Below are positions 7,430 to 15,210 of a stretch of DNA of 64,000 nt, piece after piece. The translations under genes and the position numbers were made by a program. Positions within the stretch are counted from its first letter, which is position 1. Every line of letters starts with the position of its first letter. The stretch is from Nocardioides sp. CFH 31398 (GTDB lineage Bacteria > Actinomycetota > Actinomycetes > Propionibacteriales > Nocardioidaceae), in assembly GCF_022436705.1 (NCBI RefSeq), contig NZ_JAKUHT010000020.1, positions 62,001 through 126,000 of the forward strand, read 5' to 3'. Below the pieces are notes generated by a model. It ran no database searches. It was not told the DNA's origin and saw nothing but the letters and a program-made list of their open reading frames with translations.

Positions 7430-8308
7430 ATGCGCACGCCCCGTCCCGCCGCGCTCGCGGGCACCCTCGCCGGTCTCGTCGTCACCGCCGCCCTCGCGGG
7501 CTGCGCCCCGGTCGACGAGTCGACCGGCGCCGGCTCCGACGGCGGCGGCGAGGCGGCCTCCTGCGAGCCCGGCGACCTGCCCACGCTGGAGGCCGGCACC
7601 CTCACGATCGCGACGGACACGCCCGCCTACCCGCCGTACTTCGTCGACGACGACCCGACCAACGGGGACGGCTTCGAGTCGGCCGTCGCGTACGCCGTCG
7701 CCGAGCAGCTCGGCTACGCCCCGGACGACGTCACCTGGGTCGAGGTCCCGTTCGACAACTCCTACGCGCCGGGTCCGAAGCGCTTCGACTTCGACATCAA
7801 CCAGATCTCGATCACGCCCGAGCGCGAGCGTGCCGTCGACTTCTCGGAGGGCTACTACACCGCGAACCAGGCCGTCGTCGTGCTGGAGGACGACGCCCCG
7901 GAGATCGCGTCGCTCGACGACCTGAAGGGCCTCGAGCTGGGGGCCCAGTCCGGCACGACCAGCCTGACCGCGATCCGCGAGGCCATCCAGCCCGACGCCG
8001 ACCCGCTGGTGTTCCGCAACACCAACGCGGCGACGCAGGCGCTGCAGAACGGCCAGGTGGAGGCGATCGTGGCGGACCTGCCCACGGCGCTCTTCATCAC
8101 CGCGGCCCAGCTGGACGGCGGCGCGGTGGCCGGCCAGTTCGAGTACTCCGGCGGCGAGCCGGAGGAGTTCGGCCTGCTGCTGGAGAAGGACAGCCCGCTG
8201 ACGCCGTGCGTCGACGAGGCCGTGGCCACCCTCCGTGAGGACGGGACCCTCGGCGACCTCGAGCAGGAGTGGCTCTCCGAGTCGGTCGACGTGCCCGTGC
8301 TGCAGTGA
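7430..8308 (+). CDS. ABC transporter substrate-binding lipoprotein (family 3, amino-acid type)
   Basis: A 292-residue exported lipoprotein with a signal peptide ending in the lipobox LAGC at about residue 25, then a Ser/Gly-rich linker. The mature domain starts with GTLTIATDTPAYPPYF, a hallmark of family 3 solute-binding proteins for polar amino acids and similar small polar compounds. Other typical blocks are FDFDINQISITPERERAVDFS and LGAQSGTTS. It should capture the substrate outside the membrane and deliver it to the permease encoded next. The stop overlaps the permease GTG (GTGA). Ligand identity cannot be fixed from sequence. Confidence 0.92.
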   Translation: MRTPRPAALAGTLAGLVVTAALAGCAPVDESTGAGSDGGGEAASCEPGDLPTLEAGTLTIATDTPAYPPYFVDDDPTNGDGFESAVAYAVAEQLGYAPDDVTWVEVPFDNSYAPGPKRFDFDINQISITPERERAVDFSEGYYTANQAVVVLEDDAPEIASLDDLKGLELGAQSGTTSLTAIREAIQPDADPLVFRNTNAATQALQNGQVEAIVADLPTALFITAAQLDGGAVAGQFEYSGGEPEEFGLLLEKDSPLTPCVDEAVATLREDGTLGDLEQEWLSESVDVPVLQ

Positions 8309-9174
8309 CCTCCCCGGTGACCCCGGCCGCGAGGGGCTGGACGCCGTCGGCGCACGAGGTCGAGCGCCGGGCCGTCCGCCGACGCCTGCGGCGCCGCGGC
8401 ACGCTCGTCGCCGGCGTCGCCACGGTCGTCGGCCTCGGCCTGCTCGTGACGGTCGTCGTGCTCTCCCCGGGCTGGCCGCGCGTGCAGGAGACCTTCCTGT
8501 CGCCGTACCACGCACGGCAGGCGCTGCCCGCGATCGCCGAGGGCTTCCTGCTCAACGTGGCCATGTTCATGGTCGCGGAGCCGCTGATCCTCCTGCTCGG
8601 GACGGCGGTCGCCGTCGTCCGCGGGACGACCTCGCCGTGGCTGACCCCTCTCCGCCTGCTCGCGGTGGCGTACGTCGACCTGTTACGCGGCCTGCCGACG
8701 CTGCTGGTCGTCTTCCTCTTCGCCTTCGGCATCCCCGCGCTGCAGCTGCAGGGCGTGACGACCAGCCTGTTCTGGCTCGCGACCGCCGCCCTGGTGCTCT
8801 GCTACGGCGCGTACGTCGCCGAGGTGATCCGCGCGGGCATCGACTCGGTGCACCCCTCCCAGGTCGCCAGCGCCCGCTCGCTGGCGCTCAGCCAGTCGCA
8901 GGTCATGCGGTTCGTCGTCCTGCCGCAGGCGGGCCGCCGCGTCGTGCCGCCGCTGATGAACGACTTCGTCTCCCTGCAGAAGGACACCGCCCTGGTCGCC
9001 TCCGTCGGCGTGTTCGAGGCGCTGTTCGCCGCGCAGGACTACGGCAACTACAACTTCAACTACACCCCGCTGCTCGTGGCGGGGTTGTTCTTCGTGGCGC
9101 TGACCATCCCGCTGGCGCGCCTGACCGACTGGCTCGGCCGGCGGGTCGCCGAGCGGGAGCGTGGCGGACGGTGA
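8305..9174 (+). CDS. Amino-acid ABC transporter permease
   Basis: A 289-residue inner-membrane permease of the His/Glu/Gln type, with an N-terminal membrane segment (about 32-55) and at least four more. The EAA loop appears as SARSLALSQSQVMRFVVLPQA (about 192-212), which docks on the ATPase. YVDLLRGLPTLLVVFLFAFG is also characteristic. GTG 8305 is preferred because it overlaps the upstream stop by 4 bp; a GTG 12 bp further on is possible. A single permease gene suggests a homodimer. It is coupled to the ATPase gene by another GTGA overlap. Confidence 0.9.
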   Translation: MTSPVTPAARGWTPSAHEVERRAVRRRLRRRGTLVAGVATVVGLGLLVTVVVLSPGWPRVQETFLSPYHARQALPAIAEGFLLNVAMFMVAEPLILLLGTAVAVVRGTTSPWLTPLRLLAVAYVDLLRGLPTLLVVFLFAFGIPALQLQGVTTSLFWLATAALVLCYGAYVAEVIRAGIDSVHPSQVASARSLALSQSQVMRFVVLPQAGRRVVPPLMNDFVSLQKDTALVASVGVFEALFAAQDYGNYNFNYTPLLVAGLFFVALTIPLARLTDWLGRRVAERERGGR

Positions 9175-9929
9175 GCGCTCCCCTCCTCGAGGTGCGGGGC
9201 CTGCGCAAGACGTACGGCGACCGGGTGGTCCTCGACGGCCTCGACCTCGCCCTCGACGCCCACGAGGTCGTCTGCCTGATCGGGGCGTCCGGGTCGGGCA
9301 AGTCGACGCTGCTGCGCTGCGTGAACCTGCTGGAGTCCGTGGACGACGGGGAGGTCCTGCTCGACGGCCGCGAGGTCACCGACCCCGAGGTCGACCCCCG
9401 GGAGGTCCGCAGGGACGTCGGCGTCGTCTTCCAGGCCTACAACCTGTTTCCCCACCTCACGGCGCTGGACAACTGCACACTGGCCCCCGTGCGGGTCCAC
9501 GGCGTCCCTCGGGCCGAGGCTGTCGAGCGCGCCCGGGGCCTGCTGGAGCGCTTCGGGCTGGGCGCGCAGGCCGACGTCCACCCCGACCGCCTGTCCGGCG
9601 GTCAGCAGCAGCGGGTGGCGCTCGTCCGGGCGCTGTGCACCCAGCCGCGCCTGCTGCTGCTCGACGAGATCACCGCGGCGCTGGACCCCGAGCTGGTCGG
9701 TGACGTGCTGGAGCTCGTGCGCGCCGAGGCCGAGGCCGGCATGACGATGCTGATCGCCACGCACGAGATGGCGTTCGCCCGGGAGGTCGCCTCCCGGGTC
9801 GCCTACCTGCACGCGGGCCGGGTCCACGAGGTCGGGCCCCCCGCCCAGGTGCTCGGTGACCCGCAGGAGGAGGCGACGCGCCGGTTCCTGCGCCGCGTCC
9901 TGCCCGAGCGTCCGCCGGGGGCGCCGTGA
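9171..9929 (+). CDS. Amino-acid ABC transporter ATP-binding protein
   Basis: A 252-residue ABC ATPase with Walker A GASGSGKST (about 38-46), Q-loop FQAYNLFPHLT, signature LSGGQQQR, Walker B LLLLDEIT and switch His in IATHEM. FQxxNLFPHLT is typical of the GlnQ/HisP branch. The residue after Walker B is ITAALD rather than the usual PTSALD, a modest variation. It closes the transporter operon, but its stop overlaps the start of a TetR gene, so regulator and transporter are probably transcribed together. Confidence 0.92.
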   Translation: MSAPLLEVRGLRKTYGDRVVLDGLDLALDAHEVVCLIGASGSGKSTLLRCVNLLESVDDGEVLLDGREVTDPEVDPREVRRDVGVVFQAYNLFPHLTALDNCTLAPVRVHGVPRAEAVERARGLLERFGLGAQADVHPDRLSGGQQQRVALVRALCTQPRLLLLDEITAALDPELVGDVLELVRAEAEAGMTMLIATHEMAFAREVASRVAYLHAGRVHEVGPPAQVLGDPQEEATRRFLRRVLPERPPGAP

Positions 9930-10573
9930 GCACCGCCCGACGGCCGTACCGGTCCGTGGTGCGCGAGCAGCGCGCCGCGGAGACGCGTGAGGAGGTGGTC
10001 GACGCGGCGGGCCGCTGCTTCGAGGAGGTCGGCTGGTCCGGCACCACCATGTCCGGGATCGCGAGGACGGCGGGGGTGTCGGTGAAGACCGTGCACGCCG
10101 TCGGCTCCAAGGCGGACCTGCTCGTGGAGGCGTTCCGCGTCCGCTACGTCGGCGGGGGCGGGTGGGTGTCCATCACGGAGGAGAGCGAGGGCGCCGCGCT
10201 GCTCGCGGTGACCGACCCGGTCGAGGCCGTGGCCACGATGACCGCCTGGATCGGGAACGCCCACCGGGCGTCGGGTCGGCTCTGGTACGTGCTGCGCACC
10301 ACCGCCCTGGTGGAGCCGACGGTGCGCAGGCAGCAGGACGACCTGATGCGCTACAAGCAGGAGTCGTACGGCCTGCTCGCCCGGAAGCTGCTCGACCTCG
10401 GGGTCGTCCCGGCCGAGGAGGTCCCCGAGCACCTGATGGACCGCTTCGTCGCCCTGCTCAACCTCGTGATGTCGGCCGAGACCTACGTGCAGCTGGTCTG
10501 GGACTCGGGCTTCACGCACGAGCAGTACCTTGCGTGGGTGCGCGCCGCCATCCCGACCATCCGGCCCTGCTGA
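9926..10573 (+). CDS. TetR family transcriptional regulator (tandem copy 1)
   Basis: A 215-residue TetR-type repressor. The N-terminal helix-turn-helix covers about residues 18-62 (AAETREEVVDAAGRCFEEV, then GIARTAGVSVKTVHAVGSK). The C-terminal ligand domain is unrelated to well-known effectors. Its GTG overlaps the ABC ATPase stop, so it is likely co-transcribed and may control the transporter. A second TetR gene of the same size, with the same N-terminal RPYRSxVREQRAAETR block, starts 9 bp after its stop: a recent tandem duplication. Where normal TetR proteins have Tyr in the recognition helix region (…YYHF), both copies have VHAVGSK or VHDTGTK. Confidence 0.87.
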   Translation: MSTARRPYRSVVREQRAAETREEVVDAAGRCFEEVGWSGTTMSGIARTAGVSVKTVHAVGSKADLLVEAFRVRYVGGGGWVSITEESEGAALLAVTDPVEAVATMTAWIGNAHRASGRLWYVLRTTALVEPTVRRQQDDLMRYKQESYGLLARKLLDLGVVPAEEVPEHLMDRFVALLNLVMSAETYVQLVWDSGFTHEQYLAWVRAAIPTIRPC

Positions 10574-10582
10574 GGACCGGCC

Positions 10583-11227
10583 GTGGCCGACGACTCGCGG
10601 CCCTACCGGTCCGCCGTCCGCGAGCAGCGGGCCGCCGAGACCCGCGGGCGGGTCCTGGAGGCCGCGGCCCGCTGCTTCGTCGAGCACGGCTGGGCGGGGA
10701 CGACGATGACCGCGATCGCCCGCGAGGCGGGGGTGTCGACGAAGACGGTCCACGACACGGGCACCAAGGCGTTCCTGCTGCTCGAGGCCTTCAGGGTCCG
10801 CTACGTCGGCCGCGGCGGCTGGGCCGCCATCACCGACGACCCCGAGACGGCGGCCCTCCTCGAGATCACCGACCCCCGGGAGGCGCTCGCCGTGGCCGTC
10901 GACTGGCTGGCCACCGCCCACGCCCGCTCCGCCGACCTGTGGTTCACGCTGCGGGCCACGGCCCGCTTCGACCCGCAGCTCGACGCGGCGTACGCCGAGC
11001 ACCTGAGGCTCAAGACCGTGACCTTCCGCGAGACCGCGGAGTGGCTGCTGCGCTGCGGCGTCGTCCCGGCCGCCGCGGTGGACGACGAGCAGCTCGACCG
11101 GTTCGCGAGCCTGGTCGCCGTCGCCATGGGCGCGGAGACCTACGTGCAGCTGGTCCACGACCACGGCTACACCGACGAGCAGTACCGCGCCTGGCTGCGG
11201 CGGACGATCCCGGCGCTGCGCCCCTGA
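10583..11227 (+). CDS. TetR family transcriptional regulator (tandem copy 2)
   Basis: A 214-residue paralogue of the preceding regulator: PYRSAVREQRAAETRGRVLE, GTTMTAIAREAGVSTKTVHD, FRVRYVGRGGWAAITDD and AETYVQLVHDHGYTDEQY all have counterparts in the first copy. The whole length is conserved, including the ligand domain, so the two may sense related compounds or form heterodimers. It has its own GTG start 9 bp downstream. A 231 bp gap follows before the second exported phosphodiesterase gene. Confidence 0.87.
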   Translation: MADDSRPYRSAVREQRAAETRGRVLEAAARCFVEHGWAGTTMTAIAREAGVSTKTVHDTGTKAFLLLEAFRVRYVGRGGWAAITDDPETAALLEITDPREALAVAVDWLATAHARSADLWFTLRATARFDPQLDAAYAEHLRLKTVTFRETAEWLLRCGVVPAAAVDDEQLDRFASLVAVAMGAETYVQLVHDHGYTDEQYRAWLRRTIPALRP

Positions 11228-11292
11228 GGCCCGCGGCCCGGCCCGGCGGCCACGGTCAGCGCCGACTGTGGTGCGCGGGTCGTCGAATTCGG

Positions 11293-11298
11293 TACAGT
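11293..11298 (+). promoter_or_regulatory. Putative -10 hexamer TACAGT and GC-rich leader
   Basis: TACAGT is a good match to the actinobacterial TANNNT -10. It lies 160 bp before the start of the second EEP gene in an otherwise gene-free gap (11228-11458). If used, it would give a leader of about 150 nt, very GC-rich and able to fold. I could not match the leader to a riboswitch class. Confidence 0.35.
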
Positions 11299-11458
11299 CG
11301 TGCTGCGCCGAATCGCCGGCCGCGCCGCCATGGGGCCGGCGCGAGCCGATCAGCCGGGGGGTCTCCTGGGGGGAGGCCGGGCGTCGGGTCCAGCACCCGG
11401 CGCCCGGCGGCCGCCCTCCGTTCACGGGCGCGTCACCGGCGTCCGCTGGACTGCTCGC

Positions 11459-12412
11459 ATGCTGACTCGGCGCAGGACACTCGGGACCTCACTCGGCGTC
11501 GCGGCCGCCCTCGGGGCGGCCGCCGGGACGGGACCGGCGGGCCACGCCGCCGCGGCGCCCGCCCGGCGACCGAAGGACAGGCCCCTGGTCGGCCCGGCCC
11601 GCGGCGACGACGTGCACGTGATGACGTTCAACATCCGGCTGGACCGGGGGACGGCGACCCAGCCCGGCCAGCCCGACCACTGGGGCGACCGCGCCCCGCT
11701 CGTGACCCGGCTGCTCGCCTCGGAGCGGCCCACCCTGCTCGGGGTGCAGGAGGCGACGTACGGCCAGCTCGACGAGGTCGAGCGCGGCGTGGGGCGCACG
11801 CACCGGATGCTCGGCTTCGGCCGGTCGGGCGGCAGCGCCGGGGAGTACTCGGCGATCTTCTACGACGCGGAGCGCTTCGTCGCGCTGGAGTGGGACCAGT
11901 ACTGGCTCTCCGACACCCCGGACGTCATCGGCTCCGCCACCTGGGGCAACACCGTCACCCGGATCGTCACGTGGGCCCGCTTCGCCGACCGCCGGACCGG
12001 ACGCGAGCTGGTCCACCTCAACACCCACTTCGACCACCAGTCGGAGAACGCGCGTGCCCGCTCGGCGGCGGTGCTGCGCGACCAGGTCGCGGGCCTCGAC
12101 GTGCCCGCCCTGCTGACCGGTGACTTCAACGCGCCCGCGGGCTCGAGCACGCCGTGGACCACCCTGACCGGCGACGGCACGACCGTGGACACCTGGGACA
12201 CGGCGCGCCGGCGGCTCACCCCGGCCTGGGGCACGTTCCCGAACTACGCCCCCCCGGTCGAGGGCGAACGCCGCATCGACTGGGTCCTCGCGACCCCGGA
12301 CGTCCGGGTGCTGAGCGCGGCGATCAACGCCACGACGTACGACACCGGCGCCGGCGACGACCGCTGGCCCAGCGACCACACCCCCGTCCAGGCGCTCGTG
12401 CGTCTGCCCTGA
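11459..12412 (+). CDS. Exported endonuclease/exonuclease/phosphatase family protein (copy 2)
   Basis: A 317-residue paralogue of the gene at 6458. ATG 11459 gives an N-terminus MLTRRRTLGTSLG with the Tat-type twin arginines, followed by an Ala-rich export segment. The catalytic blocks are all present: TFNIRLD, LLGVQEATY, LNTHFDHQ, LTGDFNAPAG, RRIDWVLAT and DRWPSDHTPVQ. Matching C-termini (DHTPVQALVRL) show the two genes arose by duplication; the ABC/TetR operon now lies between them. A secreted or cell-surface phosphodiesterase is expected; substrates are unknown. Confidence 0.85.
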   Translation: MLTRRRTLGTSLGVAAALGAAAGTGPAGHAAAAPARRPKDRPLVGPARGDDVHVMTFNIRLDRGTATQPGQPDHWGDRAPLVTRLLASERPTLLGVQEATYGQLDEVERGVGRTHRMLGFGRSGGSAGEYSAIFYDAERFVALEWDQYWLSDTPDVIGSATWGNTVTRIVTWARFADRRTGRELVHLNTHFDHQSENARARSAAVLRDQVAGLDVPALLTGDFNAPAGSSTPWTTLTGDGTTVDTWDTARRRLTPAWGTFPNYAPPVEGERRIDWVLATPDVRVLSAAINATTYDTGAGDDRWPSDHTPVQALVRLP

Positions 12413-12430
12413 CGCCCACGCCTCGGCGCG

Positions 12431-12916
12431 TCAGCCCGCCTGCTGACCGCCCGGCCGCTCGCGGGCGGCGGGGGTCCAGGTGCCGAGCCGGCCCGCGATG
12501 CGCACGAGCGCCGCGAGGTCGTCGTCGTCCAGTCGGTCGACGACGACCTCGCGGACGGCGCGGGCGTGCAGCGGCGCCGCCGCCCTCACGACGTCCAGTC
12601 CCGCGTCGGTGAGCGTCGCGAGGGTGGCGCGCCCGTCGGCGGGGTCGGGGCGCCGCGTCAGCCAGCCGCGCTCCTCGAAGCGCTTGGCCGCGTTGGACAA
12701 CCGGGACGGCGCACCCCCCGAGAGGTGGGCGAGCTCGCCCATCCGCAGCGTGGCGTCGGGCGCCTCCGAGATCGCGCTGAGCACGAGGTACTCGAACAGC
12801 GACAACCCGCTCCCCCGCTGGGCCGCCTCGACCCGCGGCGGCAGGAGCATCGCGAGCGACCCGAGGGCCGACCACCCGTCCTTCTGGGCCTCGCTCAGCC
12901 ACGGCTCGTCGCTCAT
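12431..12916 (-). CDS. MarR family transcriptional regulator
   Basis: A 161-residue winged-helix regulator. The wHTH lies at about 55-110 (LRMGELAHLSGGAPSRLSNAAKRFEERGWLTRR), followed by the wing PDPADGRATLATLTDAG, which is typical of MarR proteins. MarR dimers usually repress a divergent gene until a ligand binds. Here it is divergent from a RidA-family gene, with 49 bp between starts holding two short inverted repeats that could be its operators. It is convergent with the second exported phosphodiesterase gene, 18 bp away. Confidence 0.9.
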   Translation of the reverse strand: MSDEPWLSEAQKDGWSALGSLAMLLPPRVEAAQRGSGLSLFEYLVLSAISEAPDATLRMGELAHLSGGAPSRLSNAAKRFEERGWLTRRPDPADGRATLATLTDAGLDVVRAAAPLHARAVREVVVDRLDDDDLAALVRIAGRLGTWTPAARERPGGQQAG

Positions 12917-12929
12917 GCGGCCAGGTTAC

Positions 12930-12974
12930 TTCACAGATGAACAGATTGCCGCTAGCGTTCACTTCATGAGTGAA
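12930..12974. promoter_or_regulatory. MarR/RidA divergent control region
   Basis: Two inverted repeats lie in the gap between the divergent starts: TTCA-caga-TGAA at 12930-12941, and TTCACT-tcatg-AGTGAA at 12958-12974, which covers the ridA start codon. They share TTCA/TGAA half-sites and are good candidates for MarR operators. A -10-like TAGCGT at 12953-12958 sits 7 nt before the ridA ATG. Confidence 0.55.
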
Positions 12975-13376
12975 ATAAGTACGTTCGACGTCCCCGGCCT
13001 CGTCTCCACGGGCCTCTACCACCAGGTGTCGGTCGCGACCGGCTCCCGCCTCGTCTCGCTGGCGGGCCAGGTCTCCCAGGACGCCGACGGCACCCCCGTC
13101 GGCCTCGGTGACCTGGCGGCGCAGATCGAGCAGTGCTACGCCAACGTGGCCACCGCGCTCGCCGGGGCCGGCGGCTCGATCGACGACGTCGTCGACCTCA
13201 CGGCGTACGTCGTGGACTGGTCGGCGGACAAGGTCCCGGCCCTGATGGAGGGCATGGCGCGCGGCGCGGCGAGGGTGGGCACCACCCACACCCCGCCGGC
13301 CACGCTGATCGGCGTCGCCAGCCTCTTCACCCCCGAGATGCTCGTGGAGCTCAAGGTCACCGCCGTGCTGGCCTGA
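12966..13376 (+). CDS. RidA family protein
   Basis: A 136-residue protein of the YjgF/YER057c/UK114 (Rid) fold, trimeric proteins of which archetypal RidA hydrolyses reactive enamine/imine intermediates. Typical blocks are LVSLAGQVSQDADG, QIEQCYANVATALAGAGGS and VVDLTAYVVD. The arginine that binds the substrate carboxylate in true RidA (in the PARSCVEV-type motif) is replaced here: the equivalent stretch reads PPATLIGVASL. Canonical imine deaminase activity is therefore doubtful, and a Rid4-7-type or other role is more likely. ATG 12966 lies in the control region shared with the MarR gene. Its 3' end overlaps the amidohydrolase gene by 20 bp, tail to tail. Confidence 0.85.
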   Translation: MSEISTFDVPGLVSTGLYHQVSVATGSRLVSLAGQVSQDADGTPVGLGDLAAQIEQCYANVATALAGAGGSIDDVVDLTAYVVDWSADKVPALMEGMARGAARVGTTHTPPATLIGVASLFTPEMLVELKVTAVLA

Positions 13377-14985
13377 GCCGCACCCGGTCGACGTCGACCC
13401 ACTCCCCGGCCGGGTCGCCGGCGGCACCGTCCTCGCTCGGCCACACCGGCCGCAGGCGCACCCGGTCGGGGTGGACCTCCAGCAGGACGACGTCCTCCGG
13501 CTCGTCGGCGCCGTCCCGGGTCAGCAGCCACGGGTCCGCCAGCACCGACATGCCGCGCTCGCGGACGACGGCCTCCGCCGCCTCGTCGTCGCCGGGCCCC
13601 GCCAGGGCGGCGCCGAACACCGTCTGCGGGACCCACCCCTGGGGCGTCGGCACGACGCGGCCGAGCAGCTCGCCGTCCTCGTCGCGGACGACGTCGCGGG
13701 GTCCGGGCGCCTCGCCCGGGTCCACCACCTCGCCCCGCGCCCGCAGGCCGGCCACGACGCGGGTCGTCATGACTGCGAGCCAGTCGAGCCCCCGGGTCTC
13801 CTCCTCGGAGCCCGCGAGCCCGGCCGCGTCGACACGCTCGCCGGCCACCCACGTCGCCACGACGCGACCCGAGTCGGCGACGTCGACGGTGGGGTCGCCC
13901 TCGACGAGCACCAGGTCGGCGCGGAGCCCCGCCGCGACCCGGCCGCGGTCGCTCAGCCCGAAGGCGTCGGCGGCGGCCGAGGTCGACCCCGCCAGGGCCG
14001 CCGACGGCGTGAGCCCGGCGTCCACCAGCCGGGCGAGCTCGCGGTGCAGGCTGAGGCCCGGCACGAGCCCGGGGTTCGGGCTGTCGGTGCCCGCCAGCAC
14101 CGGGAGGCCGGCGCGGTGCAGCGCCAGCACGTTGCCGGTGCGGACGGTGTCGTCCGGAGGGCCCGGCGGCATCCAGCGCGTCGCCTGCGCCTCGAGCAGC
14201 GCCCGCCACGCCGGTGTCAGCCGCGGACCCAGGACGGGGTCCGCCGCCAGCGGCAGCACCCCGGCCGGGGTCGGCCAGGCGTCGAACAGCGTGAGCGTGG
14301 CGACCACGCCCCTCAGCCGCCCGGCCAGCTCGGAGACCTGCTCGCCGCTCAGCGCGTCGTACGGCGCGTGCGCGAGCACGTCGGCCCCACCGCGCGCCGC
14401 CCGCACGGCGTCCGCCGCCGACGACACGTGCGCCGCGACCAGCAGCCCGCGGTCGTGCGCGACCGCGCAGAGTGCGTGCACGGTCGCGTCGTCGAGCGTG
14501 GGCAGGCCGTGGCGCCCCTCGAGCAGCACCTTGAGGTGGTGGGCACCCTCGGCGACCCGCGCGTCGACGAACGCCTCGGCGTCACCCGGACCCGTGACGG
14601 TGGGGAAGGGCCCGTAGGCCAGCGTCGGGTGCCCGCCCGGGGCGGTGGCGCCGACGGACGAGGTCCGCAGCGCCGCCCGGCCGGGCCCGGTGTCGGCGCC
14701 GGCGAGGTCGCTCGGTCGGCTGAACATGTCCAGCACCGTCGTCACGCCGTACGCCGCGGTCATGTGCAGCGACCCCGGAACCAGGTGGACGTGGCAGTCG
14801 ACGAGCCCGGGGAGGAGCGTGCGTCCCTCGCCGGAGACGACCTCGCCCGCCACCGGACGCGCGCCCGGGACGGTCACGTCGAGCACCCGGTCGCCGTCGA
14901 CGTGCACGTCGACGCGCCCGTCGAGGCCCGGGTGCCGTCGGACGCCGTCGAACAGCCGGACGCCGGTGAACGTGAGCCTGGTCAT
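13357..14985 (-). CDS. Amidohydrolase family protein
   Basis: A 542-residue metal-dependent hydrolase of the amidohydrolase superfamily. The N-terminal strand region ends in the metal motif GLVDCHVHL (about 62-70). Later motifs are LVAAHVSSAADA (metal His), VLAHAPYDA and LAGTDSPNP (catalytic Asp), then the imidazolonepropionase-like GRVAAGLRADLVLVEGDP. About 150 residues after the barrel (from about 395) do not belong to the standard domain and look like a separate beta-rich module. ATG 14985 precedes TRLTFTGVRLFDG, the usual beta-sandwich start. Substrate is unknown; cyclic amides or amidines are common for the subfamily. Confidence 0.82.
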   Translation of the reverse strand: MTRLTFTGVRLFDGVRRHPGLDGRVDVHVDGDRVLDVTVPGARPVAGEVVSGEGRTLLPGLVDCHVHLVPGSLHMTAAYGVTTVLDMFSRPSDLAGADTGPGRAALRTSSVGATAPGGHPTLAYGPFPTVTGPGDAEAFVDARVAEGAHHLKVLLEGRHGLPTLDDATVHALCAVAHDRGLLVAAHVSSAADAVRAARGGADVLAHAPYDALSGEQVSELAGRLRGVVATLTLFDAWPTPAGVLPLAADPVLGPRLTPAWRALLEAQATRWMPPGPPDDTVRTGNVLALHRAGLPVLAGTDSPNPGLVPGLSLHRELARLVDAGLTPSAALAGSTSAAADAFGLSDRGRVAAGLRADLVLVEGDPTVDVADSGRVVATWVAGERVDAAGLAGSEEETRGLDWLAVMTTRVVAGLRARGEVVDPGEAPGPRDVVRDEDGELLGRVVPTPQGWVPQTVFGAALAGPGDDEAAEAVVRERGMSVLADPWLLTRDGADEPEDVVLLEVHPDRVRLRPVWPSEDGAAGDPAGEWVDVDRVRLRPARR

Positions 14986-15076
14986 GACGACCACGCTGAC
15001 GCCCCGCCGCCGCGCGGTCCACCGAGTTTCAGCAGGCCAGGGGCCCGGCGGCGGCGCCGTACCGGGGCCGTGTCGA

Positions 15077-15107
15077 TTGCGGTGCGCCACCGGCGGGACC
15101 GTAGGCT
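15077..15107 (+). promoter_or_regulatory. Putative promoter of DEAD-box helicase gene
   Basis: TTGCGG (15077-15082) and TAGGCT (15102-15107) are separated by 19 bp, 103 bp before the GTG start. TAGGCT recurs as a -10-like box before two other genes in the window. A leader of roughly 95 nt would follow, as is common for cold-shock-type helicase genes. Confidence 0.35.
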
Positions 15108-15210
15108 GGGAGCACGGCCCGCCCCCGGGCTCCGGACACCACGAGGCACCCTGCCGGTCCGTCGAGCCCTGGTCCCCGACGCGGGCACACCCCCGACGGA
15201 AGCGAAACCC

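Noticed and set aside
11299..11458. Riboswitch in the leader of the second exported phosphodiesterase gene
   Set aside because: The leader is GC-rich and structured, but I found none of the conserved A-rich or junction motifs of c-di-AMP, c-di-GMP or cobalamin classes.
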